A stretch of DNA of 64,000 nucleotides from Caprimulgus europaeus (GCA_907165065.1 OU015541.1:13011001-13075000), one strand, 5' to 3'; shown: positions 1 through 18,180, numbered from the stretch's first letter. Notes: generated by a model not told the origin, from the letters alone. Numbers and translations: made by a program.

Positions 1-2543
1 TAGGAATTCTTCAATTCAGTTTATGCTTTTTCAATTAGGCCCTCTATAATTTTAATCACGGGAGCATTAACATGTTTCCGGAATTTATATACCTGTAGTA
101 TAATTAAATCCTGAAATGCCTTAGTCTGCAACAGCAAAGCAGAGCTTACTCATCTCCCCTTTTATCGTGTTTTTGTGTTCTTATAGACACACTGAGGGGC
201 ACCTGCTAGCGTAAACATTGCCTGCCACATGCAACAGAAAAGAGCCCGCTCACCCTCTGAACTCATCACCCTCACTGCTGGTAGAGGCACTGCTGCCTGG
301 ATAAAGCTCACACGCTGCTTCTGAGGGGTGGACATTTGCCAGGGACCTGTGCCCAGACTCATCCCATCTCATTTTAAGTACCTTTAAGGAGCTGCTTCAA
401 TTAGGTGAATCATCCCCTGTGGTTTGCAAAAATAAAATCCAAGCTCCTCCCTGTGGGCTGCTCTGACTCTGAGTAGCTGTGGTCAGGCTCTGCTCACCCC
501 CTCCAAGGGTCTGATCCAAGGGCTCTCACAGCCAAAAAGCAGCATGCCTCACAAAATTCACTTCCCAGTTTTTAATATCTTGTAAGCAGTTTGCAATTAT
601 CCTTTTATTCTGTGATAACAAGAAAGGGGCATATTGGCTCTGGGAGCTGCAAAGCAAAGAAATATCTTGGAAAAGAAATCTTCAAACTGGCAACCATGGG
701 TATTTTCTCCTGTTCTCTCCTTGTTTTACTGGTTCACAGCTTGATGTAAGAAAATGGCCATCAATTTGTGATTCTCAGCTTAAAGTTCAGACTTCATTAA
801 CCTTTTGATTGCTGGAATTTAATCTGACAGTTTAGGTGGACAGCATAAAAGATTTATGCAGAAACATTCACTCTGCTCTCAGCGTCCTCAAGCCTTCATA
901 AAACTAAAAATGTTAGCAAAGGCGTCACCACAGAGCTAATAAAATGCTGCTTGACACAAAAGAATTGTCTCTATGTGTAATTTGATTGTTAAAATATTAT
1001 CATTAAAATATATGCAAATTTTATGGCTTTCCTCTCCCATTTCTGTCTACAGCCAAAGGTCTCTGTGGAACGGTTGGTAAGGCACGGCAGGTCAGCCAGG
1101 CTCGGAGAACAGCTATGTTTCTGGAGGCTGATAAATGGGCAAAGGCACTTTTATGACCTTTTAAGGGATAGTATTCTCAGATGAACAGTATGCTGATACA
1201 GTGAGAAAATGCATTTCCTGTACCAGATGAGACAATTGACCCAAAATGCCCCTTATCTTCACTTTTTACGGTCTATACTTGACTCTCCAGGGGGAACTAA
1301 AAAAAACCTTGAAACACCCATTCAACTAATTATGCCACGTTATATAAAAGACTAAATATTCCTTCCTGATGCTTATGGTCCTCACTTTGCATCCTGATGC
1401 ATCCATGTATCTCCATTATGCTTCTCTCCTGATAAAGTAGGCAAAGCATTGCTAAGATCCAGAATAACTTCAAATACCACTGGAGTCATTATACATAATC
1501 CAAACCCACCATTCAAGGACCCCAGCTGAAGTGGAAGTGTATGCTCAGGCTTGCAGTGCTCTGATCTGCTCCCCAAGGTTTGGACACGCTGATGAGGTCA
1601 AGTCTGCAAATGTTGTTCAACTCTATTCTCTTCCTTTTTGGTATAATAAACGTTGTGCTGATCCATGCAGCTGCCGTTATTCCACACTATTCACCCAAAT
1701 TCTCCATTTCACTCTCTCATATTCACACATAGTTGAAGAAAAAGCAGATCTGGTTTATCTTTAAGAGAAAACTCGCTCATTTACCTTCAAACTCTTGCCT
1801 AAATTAAAGGCAGAATGTTACACAGGCAAAAATCCAACTTGAAGGATTTCAGAACAATATCCCTGAGGTATATTATACGACATGTTAATTAATACAGATA
1901 ATTAGACTTATAATATCAGAAGCCTAGATTGATAATCTCATTCCTCATTAGATACTACAAAATTAAAAGATCTAATGTGATGACTGTTTGCCCTGCATTC
2001 AATCAACCAAGTCATGTGATGCATATATTTGAATATGAGCTTAGAAAAAGCAGGCCAGGAGCTTTCTTTCCAGGTACTTACAACGTGCCTATCAAGGCAA
2101 CTGAACTTTCCAAATTACCAAGGGCATGACAATTTGTTATGCTCCCTACAGACTTCAACATTAGAACCTTTTTTATTGTTTCACTGATCCTTGACTCCAA
2201 TCTTTATTTTCAAACACAAGGTACACTGCGTGGGAGTTTTAAGAACATGAAATTGCCACCCTTTCTTGGCATTAATGAATTAATTATCAACATAAATGCC
2301 TGAAGCAAGCTCCTGTGATGTCACTAAGAAGATGCAAAGCAGCAGGCTGAACAGCACTGCTCCCTATATAGCTACGGGGATCTACACACCAGAGATCAAC
2401 ACACCAAAGCCACCATCTGGAAAACAAATAAAAAACACAGCAAATTTTGCAAGTTTATAGCTTTTTGTCTCATTCCACCTCCACCACAGAATCAAGGTCA
2501 CTAGGCTTGCACACCACACCTTCATAAGGATGAAAAGGACTAC

Positions 2544-2559
2544 AAAAAAAAAAAAAAAA
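2544..2559. repeat. Poly-A run (A16)
   Basis: Sixteen A in a row lie in unique intron sequence. No SINE or processed-pseudogene body is visible upstream, so I treat it as a simple homopolymer. Confidence 0.9.
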
Positions 2560-4854
2560 GCAAAATAAGGATGTTAGTGAGAGGGATACAGGAAAGGCAA
2601 GCCCAGGATGAACAGATGATGCCTGAAATCACAAGGAAAGAAAGAAAGAATTATCTCTAGATTAAAGTTACAGCCTATGGCTCCAGTGATTCTCAATGTC
2701 TACTTCGTTGCAGATTGAAATGGAGGCAAGTTTTATGTAGTCAAAGTCTCTGTTCTTTGAGAGGAAAATTCTCAGGGAATTTTCATTTGTTGCTCTTTAT
2801 GGGAACACATAAGAACACAGATACATCACATGGGATTGTTTACTTGGAGAATAGCTTGAGCATAAAACCAGAAATCAAAATGAAACCACTGTTCTTAGAT
2901 GTTCTCTTAAATAACACTACAGTTGTTTGCTCTTAATTTGTTTAGCATCACATAGGCCAAAAATATTTCCTTTATTTCATGCTTGGGAGACCAAGAATCA
3001 GATGATAATACTCAAGAGTAACATGGAGCTTAGTCCATATAAATTAATTTCTCCTACTGGCTGGCTGTTTATACAAAAGTATGTTTCACCTTTTCTTAGT
3101 ACTTCTACATATATTTAAAATATTTAAACTCCCTTTCTCCTACTTAGATTTACTTATTTCCTTTAAGATGTATATTAATAAACTAACCCATCCTTCCTCA
3201 AAGTAATTACAAGTACCCCACCAATGCATGCATAGAGAATAAATTACTCTTACCTGAATATTTTTCTCCAGGATCACTTGCACATGCTACTTACACTGCA
3301 TAGATATATAGACCTTATATATATTCCCCCCATAAATATATATATGTGCATAAAGGCAGGTGCAAAGACTGAATGCCTTTGTTCTAATAATACTGTTCTC
3401 TAGCACAGTACAGGGGTCAGGTGCAGAAAGACCACCTTGTACCTGCATGCTGGCAGACACACAAAAGAACACCACAGATTATTTACTGATACACCTCAGA
3501 GAGCTGCAGGAAGACAGAAAGATTAAGTCCATCTTCTTCCAACAAAAACGTTCTCCATTGTCTGAAACCCCCCAAAATAATTGCAGACTCTTCTCTAATG
3601 TCCTTCTGCAGAGTCCTACAGCTCCTATGCACAGAGCAGCATATTGACAAGGCAAACACTCCTAAGGGGAGCATTTATTTAAACTCTGAAATCCTCAAAA
3701 CTAATACATGCTCTGGAATTGTGATCTTCTCCATAACACTGGTATAGGTGGATTGATAAAACTAACCACATGTTAATAAACCAGATGGACTTTCAAAATA
3801 TTCAACACACAAAAAACAACCCAGTGGACATGTCATGTAGATAAAATCCCTCACAGTGGTATTTTTGAGCACTGAATGGGATATAAATTCTAAAATAGAG
3901 GTCTAAAGATGTCATATGTGAATAATCTATGAAGGACTGACTCAGCCCTCCTGACAATAACAGATTCAAAAGCAGAATTATCCTCAAAATCACATTGGAG
4001 ATTTTCACGAAAGAGTTGAGTAGTAAAGATTTAGAACACTTGCATTCTTCTTTCCTCTTCTGAATCTATTATAGATGAATGTCAGTCTTCAGCAAATCAA
4101 TCATAGCACCATTCATGGGCTTTAGATTGATATAAGAACACCTAAAAGTTATTTTTAAAGGGCAACATGAAGTCAAGCTCTGCAGGTTCTACCATGGAAA
4201 ATAAAGGAAAGAATGAAACGTCTATGCCACGGGGGAGAACATTTCTGCTTGCTGAGGGTTCATCTTTTTTTTTTTGGCAATAGGACATAAATAGATCAAA
4301 GAATATCTAAGTTTATATTATTCCTATTGGTTCATATGAAAGCATCTTCATTGTCATCTATAGATCGTTCACAAGGCCCACTTCATGATCATTAGCTTTA
4401 TAAACAACCTCATTTAAGTTATTTATCATGAGCACTGAGGAACACCAGAAATGTCTTTATGTTGAAAGTGACTTTGGATTTGGTGTACCTGCATTTCAGA
4501 CAAATGGATACCCAATGAAAGTTACTTTAAAGATGATCTTGCAGACCATACTCCATCTGTATGCTGCTCAGACTACAGCAGAATGAAGTAATACAAGACC
4601 AAGTCACATAACTCCCTCACGTACAGATACTAGTTTACAGTCATCCTCACACATACTCCAAGTCACCATCTTCAGCATATAAGAGGAAATATTAAGAATA
4701 ATTACTGTATAGTAATTTATTTTTTGTCTTCACAGTTTGGGAGGACCATAATAAAAACCTGGAGCACTGCAGAGCAAAAACTGTCAGGTTGATGAGGTGA
4801 GGAGTCAACCTATTCCTACATAGTGAATTATGAAGATGAGACGAATGATTCAGA

Positions 4855-5117
4855 ATGAGAGGAAATGGCCTCAAGTTGCACCAAGGGCAGTTGAGATTGA
4901 ATGTGAGGAAGAATTTCTTTGCTGAAAGGGTTCTGAGGCATTGGAAGGGGTTGCCCAGGGCAGTGCTGGAGTCCCCATCCCTGAAGGGATTGAAGAGTCG
5001 TGTAGACACAATGCTGAGGGACAGGGGTTAGTCAGGGACTTGTCAGTGTTAGGTTAGTGACTGGACTTGGTGAGCTTAAAGGTCTTTTCCAATGGAGGCA
5101 ATTCTGTGATTCTGTGA
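4855..5117 (+). mobile_element. CR1 LINE, 3' end fragment
   Basis: This is a 5'-truncated CR1 retrotransposon copy in sense orientation on the plus strand, antisense to PTPRT. It begins around GAATGAGAGGAAATGGCC, the usual CR1 segment just after the reverse transcriptase core. It continues through the AAGAATTTCTTTGCTGAAAG block and the GGTTGCCCAGGG block, and ends with two copies of ATTCTGTG at 5101-5116. The copy is diverged (frames broken), so it is old. Confidence 0.85.
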
Positions 5118-6760
5118 CCTGAATATCAGAGGTTTCACAAGGTGTGAAGAAAATCTGTTTCACTCTACTTTCAAGTACCTTTTTAGACCCATCTCAGCTA
5201 AGCTGGGATAGGAAAGGTCAGTGGGCAAAAGGGAAGGGATCTAGTAAAGCATGGTCATGTCTATGAGGGAGGCCAGTAGAAGAGGCATCCTACCAGCACG
5301 CTGCATCATGTGAGATCCCCTCCAGATACCTCCAACTGCCTCTTTGCTGCCCATGGAGATTCCTCAGCTACTTCTCTCTAATCTGTTTTCACTAATGCCT
5401 TTGGTAACTGAACAGAGGATGGCATCAGACTAAGAGGGGCTTTAAGTCATTTCAGTTTGAATCAGAATTTTAAAGCATTTTGAAAATCAATTTTATCATA
5501 TTTAATACAGATGAATGGAAAATACTGTACTTGTGAAGGAGGAACAGAACACACACAAGCAAACAGTATTACAACTAACCAGACAACAACAAAGAGGATA
5601 TATTTGATCTCAGCTTGAATATGAAAAAAACACTGAGTGGGAAGAAACCCCTTATTGTTGTGAGTTCAGAGTGTCACAAGCAGTGCACTGTGTGTTGTTC
5701 TTCTGTTGAGGTGCTGCTGAGGCCTCCAAGGGAGTGCTACCTGGTTTTGGATACGGTATTTTGAGAGAATTTTTACAAGTTGGAGAGTGTGCAGAACAGA
5801 CAGGAAGAAAAGGGAAGCAACTGGGAAAATCTAAGTTTGAAAGAACTGAATTTGTTGAGGCTAGACTAAGAACAGCCTGTATGTTTACACAGAGACAGGT
5901 ATTCACACATTCCCAGGCTGTCATAGGCAATAAAAACCCTAAAATACTCCCCAAACCTCCCTCCTCTTCACCCCACCCCCATTCTGGTTTTCATACATGT
6001 CTAAGGCAATAAAATGGGCTCATAATAGGAGGCAATCTCATCACTTAGCTGTGACATGTAAATATTGCACTATCAGCAATGTGTGTGTAATAGGCTACAA
6101 TGCAATTAAAGAAACCAGAGCGAAAATTTATAAAAATCTCTACCAGATTTTTTTTTTTATAACAGATGCATTTGGCAGAAAAGAAATTATTCACTGGATG
6201 CAGTTAAAGTATAGTAAATTGACTTTGAGAGAAATCACAAGAGTTTTCAATAAAAAGACAAAATAGCAACACTTTTAAGACAGCAGGTGGTAAAACGAGA
6301 TACAGGAATGTTCCCCCATATAAAGAAATAAAACAAAACAAAGCTGTGTGATTTTACTGCTCTTTTCTATCAGAAAAAAACATCCCTGAAGGACTCAGAA
6401 AATAGACTCCTAAATTTGCTCATATGGAGTATCAGAGATTGAAAGGGAAACTTTAAAATAAATTCCTCAGAAAAAGCAGAAAAGGGATGGTGCTGAGTCT
6501 TAAAGAGCAGATATTTTGCTTGAGAGTATCAATGCAATTTGGGGTAAAACCTGTGACATAGGGTCAACCACCAACTGATACAGGATATTTAATTAAATCA
6601 GGTAATTTACATCTGAGCACTTTGCACTTGAATAATTAGTGGGACATTCCTCAAAAGCACTAAGAACCTGTCAGTAGAAACCCAAGCCACTTTTGAAAGA
6701 AGGGACTCTGGGTTTTTAAAATACCACTCAGGAAAAATTTCCATAGTCTCTTGTGGAGGT

Positions 6761-6787
6761 AAGAGCCTGAAGAGCCTGAAGAGCCTA
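6761..6787. repeat. Three tandem copies of a 9-base unit
   Basis: The unit AAGAGCCTG occurs three times in a row; the last copy ends in A instead of G. It is a short local duplication in intron sequence with no known function. Confidence 0.9.
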
Positions 6788-7412
6788 GAGGGAGGTACTG
6801 GCTGCTGGACACCTCTGCACAGCAGCAGCCAGAGCTTTTATCACAAGCAATTCTAGTTCCTGCTGAGGAGAGTGGCAGGATGAGTGACCAACTGGCACTT
6901 CTGCCCACCACAGATACGGCAGTGCCAGCTCACGAGGGAAGTTTGTTCGCCTGTGCTGGTGCCTTTCACCATGAACAAATTCACCAAGACACAAGAGAGC
7001 AATGAAGTACAGAGCTCTAGGTCGTGTTTCCGTAGCCAGGGAGTGATCTGCAGTTGAGTGTCCCATTTCAGCATCTCATCGTTAAGAAGAGGACCCAGAT
7101 CAGGGACAGTCAGAAATGTTTTCTGCAAGGTCCTCACACTATTCCATAGGTGCCTGCGCAGCTCCCTGCTCCTAAATCTTCTACTCTGTGAGTAGAAACT
7201 GCTTGCCTACAGTTGGCAAAGTCTCACTTAAACCTGAGTTCATCTTTTCTTGACTAGATCACTCCTTCACTCTGCAACCAGCCCAGGAGCAAGAGCCCAT
7301 GGGTTATAACATGAAGATGCAAGGAGTGCAGTTATGTCCAGAATCTGAGCAAATACATCCGCAAGCATTAGAGACAGTTCGAACATTCAGACGATAGTTA
7401 CAGCAAAGGCCT

Positions 7413-8006
7413 TGTCCCAGTTTTTGGCTGGAACAGAGCTAGTTTTCATCTTAGTAGCTAGAATAGACTGTGGTTTGGTTTCAGTATGGGATACTGAAAT
7501 TGATAATGTACTGATGTTTCCAATTGTCTCTGGAAGTAAAAGGACTTCACATTTTGGTAGTCTGTAGGTGCAAGCTCTAGGCGGGACAAGGAATATTAAA
7601 ATTAGTAACCCAAACTTCTAAGGAGATATTCCATATTGTATAACATCATGTTCACTAATAAGGGTCTCTCTCCCACTCTGTCTCTCACTCAGGTTCTCGC
7701 TCTTCTGGGATTGCGTTTTCAGTTTTGGGATTGTCGCTCCTCCAGGACTGCTGTCTGAGAATGGGCTGGGCTTGCTCAGTGGGTGGTGACCAATTGCACT
7801 GTGCATCACTCTTTTTTTATATTCTATTATTATTACTATTATTGCCATTATTATTGTCATTATTATTTTCAGTTTTACTTCATTTCAATTATTAAATTGT
7901 TCTTATCTCAACCTACGAGTCTCCTTACCCCTCGAATTCTGTCCCCTGGGGGAAGGAGAGGGAGCAAACAGTTGCGTTTGGCTGGCAACCGGGTTAAACC
8001 ACCACA
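7413..8006 (+). mobile_element. ERVL-type solo LTR (avian TguERVL-like)
   Basis: The element opens with TGTCCCAGTTTTTGGCTGG and has the family's GATATTCCATA block near 7624. A TC-rich stretch follows, then the GGTGGTGACCAATTGCACTG block near 7783-7802 and a long ATT-trinucleotide tract (about 7821-7876). Next come ATTAAATTGTTCTTATCTCA (polyadenylation signal region) and the closing GGGTTAAACCACCACA. I see no internal gag-pol sequence on either side, so it is a solo LTR left by recombination. It lies antisense to PTPRT, ending about 360 bases from the FN3-4 exon. Family naming is from memory; a clear 5-base target duplication is not visible. Confidence 0.8.
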
Positions 8007-8361
8007 ACCATGGGGGAGAGGGCAGGAGATGGAGGCCTGAAGCTCCATTCCCAGCCTCCCAGCACACAGCTGCACGTCCTGCTGTACTCCAGTGCTGTAA
8101 AGGCATCTGAAGTGATGCTGAAAGGGTAATAACCCCGCGCCATGCTATGAGTAATCCTTCCCGGAGGTTAACAGCGGGAGGCGAGTAGGTTGAGGCGTTT
8201 ATAAAAGGAGACTGTGAAAGGCAGAATCAACAGCAGGGTTGGCCTTTTAGTCAGCGTTCGCTTTCAGCAGCTGCGCTATCAGAGGAGAATGAGAGAGGCG
8301 TGAGGGAAGCCTGAGGAGGAAGGAGAGGCGAGAACTGTGAAAACAGAAGACAAAACACCTA

Positions 8362-12362
<4,001 letters not shown>

Positions 12363-12564
12363 CTGAGATCTTAGTTGCAATCCGTGTTGTGATGGGTGGC
12401 CCAAAGCCCTTGACTGTGCTGGCTTTGATGGTGAATGAATACGTAGTCCCTGGGTATAATCCTACAAAGAGGTGATGTGTTTCATTCCTTAGTTTGAAGA
12501 CTTTCCCTCTTTGGCTGGACAGGTCAGCACTGGGATCCAGAGACCCAACGGCCTTGTATGTAAT
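12363..12564 (-). CDS. PTPRT: PTPRT internal exon: second part of fibronectin type III repeat 3
   Basis: This 202-base exon lies between a good acceptor (pyrimidine tract, CATTTGCAG) and a weak donor (CAG then GTACTG). It enters in phase 0 with [15 protein letters not shown] and leaves in phase 1 after ATKIS. It carries the hallmark FN3 strand [15 protein letters not shown], the GFGPP loop, and an N-glycosylation sequon in LRNETHH. The [16 protein letters not shown] stretch is, as I remember it, diagnostic of PTPRT; PTPRM has SFDPEIDLSNQSGRVS at this place. The open frame continues past the donor into a lysine-rich tail that is intronic. Skipping this exon alone would break the frame; skipping it with the 110-base exon before it would remove exactly one FN3 repeat in frame. 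Confidence 0.96.
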
Positions 12565-15447
12565 CTGCAAATGAAGAACAAGGAAAGTAAGGTGATAGGG
12601 GCCTTCTGCATCCGGCCTTTCTCTGCTCCCCTATTTTGCCATCTTTGCAGACTAGACATTGAAAACACAAGGACAGATATTTCAGTATCTTTATTTGGAT
12701 GCTGGCAAAAACAAACATGACAATTTTTCCAAGGCTTTACTTTGGAAAAAAACTAATTTCTTCTCTCCGCTAAAACCTCAGCGTGTGCTGATTTACAACA
12801 AAAGATGCAAAGAATTGCTTTTTGTTCCAAGTCTCAGAACTTCTGCAGCCAAACCAGAGCACACAGCACAACCAGCAGAATCTTCATGAGAATTTCCCAC
12901 ACAATCCCCCAAATCATACAAAACCTTTTGGTGCAAACATGGATACATTTTCCATCAAGTATTTTTTCCTTCTGGCAAATGGTCTTCTCAAAAGGCTCCT
13001 GTAAACAATGGGAGCCTTTTGCTGATAACAAAGATTTTGGAAGTAATTTCCTGTGCTAAAGAGAAGACACTGAAATGAAATTGTATGTTTAAATGAAACA
13101 AATATGAAGTCTTTAGACAAAAGCCTTTCTCTCAGCTTGTAAGCCACCCTCTGATATCATTTCCCTCCCCATGTTTTTAGCCTTGGTTTGCAGGTTTACA
13201 TGTGGTACCATGCCTGGTTTTCACCTGAGAGAATAAGTCAGTAGGGTCCCAGACCTGGACAGCCTTTCATGAATACACCACTGCCAGTGCTAACAAACCT
13301 TTAGAGGAACCCAAGCTGCAAGCCCACCTTTGAAATTTTGCTAGAGCTCCATCATGCTTACCCATGGCAACCCTGTTGATATACAGACACTTGCAAGTAC
13401 AACTCATGACTTATTTACCAGGCCAGTTCCTTGCCTGCATTCCAAATTCAATCCAAAGGCAGCTCAATTTCAACCGAGCTGTCAATATAATATAACGTGC
13501 TCCGCTGCTCTCCTAACCTTTCCTGATATTATGGGATCCTCGCTTATTTGTAATGAAACACTATGAATAAATCAATCTATGTTAATACACAGAGTCTTCA
13601 ATTTTTTATGAAGGATTCCACAAGAATCTAATTCCCAGCTTTGCTGAAAAAGCCTTTGAAAATTGTTAAGTCCCTTGCTTTATGACAGGAGGAAAATGTT
13701 GCATTCTGAAGAAAAATAAATATACAATGTTTAAAAAGAGAGACTTTAATAATAACAGGATAAATAAGAGACACAGACTGATGCTACTGACACCAGAGAA
13801 GGGTGTGAGCGTGTGAAACCTATTATTTGGACAGAGAAGAACAATTTAGACAGAGCTGCCACCCAAGACGAGGCAGCGTGACAGAGAAGGGCCATGAGTT
13901 GCACCAGGCTCACAGAGCAGCAAGAAATTACAAAAGCAGAACTCTTAAAGGAATTATAATTAAACAGCTTGCAGGTGATTACACTGAAAATCTACTAATT
14001 TTTCCAGGAATTACAATCTGGTTTTAAAATGTTATTACTCACTAGAAACCTAAGAGAGAGATCTTAGCACAATGGTCATTAAAATAAACAAAACAATGCA
14101 GGGAGGAGATATCTTACACTCTTTCTCCTTAGGTAAGGTGAGGACCATGCAATGGAGCATGGCACGGGGCAATATTGTGACAGTTCTTGTTGCATCAAGG
14201 TACTTCAAGGCAAGAGAATCTGCATAAAAACGCCATCGGACTCAGAGTGAGCACCAAAGACTTTAAATTACGAGACATGACCCAGTTTGTGCCATAGCCA
14301 AACCCAGAAAGAAGAAAAAATGTTTAATCTGTTAGGTAGGAGTGAACCGATGCAATCTGTATGTTCTAGCTGGAAATCAAGTGCTAGAGAAATAGCAATT
14401 ACATAAAATGCCAAAGGGGAATCAGCAACATAGGAGTTTGGGAAAAAGGAAAGGAATTTTCTACTGCTGCACCACTGAAAACCCATTCAGAGGATGCCCA
14501 GGCAGTAGCCTATGCAAAATCAATGCTATTTATTTTCAAGTATATTATACAGAGGGCTTTAAATTTAAGTGGAAGATACACTTGTCCTTATCTCCATATA
14601 AATAAAAGTATTCAGCTACCTTCACCAGTTCCAAAATCACTACAAAAAGTTCTTTTTCTTCATTAAAAAACCCCTATTGCCTTAAGGCAAATAGAGCTAG
14701 AAAAGCTTTCAAGTGAAAAAAAAGTCAATGATAGAAAAAACCCCAAACAAATAAAAAACCACAGTTTTTCTTTTTTCTATAGCAGAGAATATGATTATGA
14801 GGGACCTTAAAACAACCTGGGTCAACTCACAAGAAGGAGAGAAGGAGAAACTATGCTTCAGAGAGAGTACATCCACAATTTGAGGTTGTAGCATGGGTCA
14901 ATTTTCAGGCAGTACTCACTCAAATCAGGCTTCAGTATTTCCCACAGCTTTTTTAAGGCTATATAAACTACAGTAAAGAGAGATTCGTGGCATAGCCAAA
15001 GCACAAGAGTGCTGTTTCTGCAGCAGACTCTCTATTCTGATCGCTGTGAACCCTCTTAAAGCAGGTGATGTGCAGACACTCAGAGAAAGCAATCTTTTTC
15101 CCCAAAACTTCAACCATTTAACTCTAATACATGAACAGGACCTGGAGGCAACATGGAGAATGGGAAAACAACAGTACAAAAAGTTGTGCATGTGGTGCAG
15201 TTTCATTTAGTCCACACGGAGAAGTATTTAAGGGACTGGCAAGCAGAACAGTGTCAGCAGATGCAGCTGGTTACCAGCTCATGGCTCTCGTCAGAGTTAG
15301 TCCTGAACCCTTCTCTGCTTTCCACAGGAAGAGCTCTGAATGAGTGAAGTAGTGAGGAAAGTGCAGATGGACACTGCCAGGAGAGCCTACAGGCTGTGTG
15401 CCCAGCTCTGCTGATGATTTCCATCATGACCACAATAAGCTGATGTT

Positions 15448-16070
15448 CATAGAATTCCAGACTGGTTTGGGTTGGAAGGGACCTTAAAACTCACCCAGTT
15501 CCAACCCCCCTGCCAGCAGCAGGGACACCTTCCACTAGACCAGGTTGCTCAAAGCCTCATCCAGCCTGGCCGAGAACACTTCCAGGGAGGAGCAGCCACA
15601 ACTTCTCTGGGCAACCTGGGCCAGGGTCTCACCACCCTCATACCAAAGAATTTCTTCCTCAGATCTCATCTAAACCTCCCCTTTTCCAGTTTAAAGCCAT
15701 TTCCCTCTGTTCTATCACTACCTGCCTTTATAAAAAGTCCCTCCTCAGCTTTCTTATAGCCCCCCTTCAGGTACTGGGAGGCTGCTAGAAGGTCTCCTTG
15801 GAGCCTTCTCTTCTCCAGGCTGAACAGCCCCAACTCTCTCAGCCTGTCCTCACAGCAGAGCTGCTCCAGCCCTCGCATCATCCTCGTGGCCTCCTCTGGA
15901 CTCGTTCTAACTGGTCCATGACTTTCTTGTGTTGCGGGCTCCAGCACTGGAGGCAGCACTGCAGGTGGGGCCTTACGAGAGCGGAGCAGAGGCGGAGAAT
16001 CACCTCCCTGGACCTGCTGCCCAAGGCCAAGTGTATCCTGGGCTGTGAGTACACATTGCTGGCTCAAGTT
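15448..16070 (-). mobile_element. CR1 LINE, 3' fragment, minus strand
   Basis: On the plus strand it starts with the reversed CR1 tail CATAGAAT and TTTGGGTTGGAAGGGACCTT. It continues to about 16070, where CACATTGCTGGCTCAAGTT matches the usual upstream CR1 block. Its minus-strand frame shows the reverse transcriptase C-terminal signature [20 protein letters not shown] followed by KRRLQGDLL. It lies in the same orientation as PTPRT. It belongs to the same subfamily as the copy at 21725-22176, which has the same GLEQLCCE signature. Confidence 0.88.
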
Positions 16071-16427
16071 CTCCGAGTGTCCATTTTGCTGTTGATAAAA
16101 TAAGGGCTTTTACACTCTACACAAATGATTTTGTGGTTAAGTGAGATATGTGCTGTTTCTTAAATGTGCTACCCCAAGTGTGGATTAACATCCATGTCTC
16201 ACCCTATTCCTCTATGGACCTTCCAGTTTAGCTAAAGCAGCTGAACTTCAGCTGCAATTAGAGCTGTTCTTGCCTGCGGAGTCCCCAGAGCCCTGGCTGC
16301 TCCCTGCCCACGTGGCACACATCCATACTGCTCCAGCCATAGGCTCCTCACCCAGCTCACCAACATTCCTTATAGCCAGAACCATCACCATTGACTGAAG
16401 CTGTTGGTATTTCCTCACTGGAATATC

Positions 16428-16445
16428 TGTGTGTGTGTGTGTGTG
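16428..16445. repeat. TG dinucleotide microsatellite
   Basis: This is nine uninterrupted TG units in intron sequence, about 360 bases beyond the right end of the CR1 copy at 15448-16070. Confidence 0.95.
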
Positions 16446-18180
16446 CATGCCTGTGTCAGGGGATTGCTCCTACAGAAAGAAAAGATGCTGTAATTTATCA
16501 CTTATATGTTGGTCTTCACGTAATAGTCTAAGAAATTGCCACTCTTCTCCTGAATTGATTTAAACTAAAATTTCAGAAGCAAGAGAAACTTCAGGGAATC
16601 AGACACTGAAAAATTTTCAAGAAGAAAATGGAAATTTCCAACTCTAAAGTCATTTATAAATGCACAGAAACATGTCTGGAGAAGAAACACTGCACTTTCC
16701 TAGAATAAGAAGGATGCTGAAAAAAACCACCTGCTCTTCGAGTTGGTATGCTGAGTATTTATCTTAATTTCTTGTTCCAAGTGTCAAAGCATTTCATTAC
16801 AAAACAAACAAGAGATTCTAATCTAGAAAATAAGATGACTCAATCACTAGAAAACAGCTGTTCTAAATTATTTTAAAATAATCTGTTTTAACGACAAACC
16901 ATGGCATATAATACTTCTGTATTCTAAAAAAAAAAAAGAAACAATAATATTAATTTAAACATTTAAAAACCTAGACAGAAAACAAACAAGAAAATACTCA
17001 AAAATATATTTAAGAATTTCACCCTGATTGAAAATATTAAAAATATTTGTTTTGATTCTGATGCAGAATAAATGCAAATACAAAGATGAGGAAATTTCTC
17101 CCAAGTCACTGGTTTTTAACCAGCTCCCTGGTTATTTCCTGCACAGCAGGCAGCTGTCATGAAAGTTGTCTGTCCTCTGCAAACTGGAATGGTTATCCAG
17201 AGTTAATGCAGAGTTTCCATATCAGCTCCCGGGCAACTTGATGGTCCCAAGGAAAAGTTCTAGTGGCCAGCACTGCTATGGTTCTAATCACAACAAACAT
17301 TGGTGTAGGCTAAAAGACAGCAAAACCAAGAAATAGATGTTAATAAATCCTAAATCTTCCTTGGGACATCCTTCACTGAGTTTAAGCAATGGTTTGTAAA
17401 CTGAAGGAACAGCAGCAGTAAATCTGAAGTAATCAGAAAGTCCGATGGCACTGGAACTTGGAAGGCTAAAGGATATTCACATTCCCACCAGAACAGGAGG
17501 GATGAACACTGAGCCCAGCATCCACCCAGCTGGACAGGAATGATTTCTTCATGGGGTGCACAGATGATTCAAGTCTCTGGTCAACTGTGCAAAATTTGGC
17601 TACATGACTCCAAATTCTTTGTCAAATGTTAAAGAAGTCAGCAGTACGAGTTCCAGTCTACTGGAAACCACCAAAAAAGGCCTTATATATTTAATTTCCA
17701 AGTGTTCAGTGATATATAACTGCTGTGATAGACTATGGAGAATAAAATAAGAAGAGATTCAGTGTAAGAAAGGGGATGGTCAGCAAGTTCACTCCTTGTT
17801 GTCATTTCAGCAGACATCCAGTCTACACCAGTACACTCTCAGTCCCCACTCACCAGAGCACTTCTTCCATCCTCCCTTCTGGTTTTTATCCATTTTAGAT
17901 TTCAGATTATTAACAACTTGAAATCACGAAGCAAATACTGTGCTAACAACCACAAAGATAAAGATACAGTATTGAGAGCACAAGCACAGCTCTCCTCTCC
18001 TTCACAGAGCTTAATTTAACACAATTTTCTAGGGAAACGTGAATGCTTAGCTCACTGTCATCATCTGTGACCGTAAAACTTGTGTTACAATATGAGGACT
18101 TATAAAACTTTCATTGTGAAGGGAAAGACTATAGCAGTGGTATTAACTAAACTAGAAAGCACAAGATTATTTTCCAGGGT

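Noticed and set aside
7407-8038. AGGCCT on both sides of the first LTR as a target-site duplication
   Set aside because: The right copy lies 26 bases beyond the expected CA end of the LTR, and ERVL insertions normally give 5-base duplications directly at the ends. The match is probably chance.
15666-16067. 133-aa minus-strand open frame as a gene
   Set aside because: It is the translated C-terminal end of a CR1 reverse transcriptase ([20 protein letters not shown]), part of a truncated LINE.
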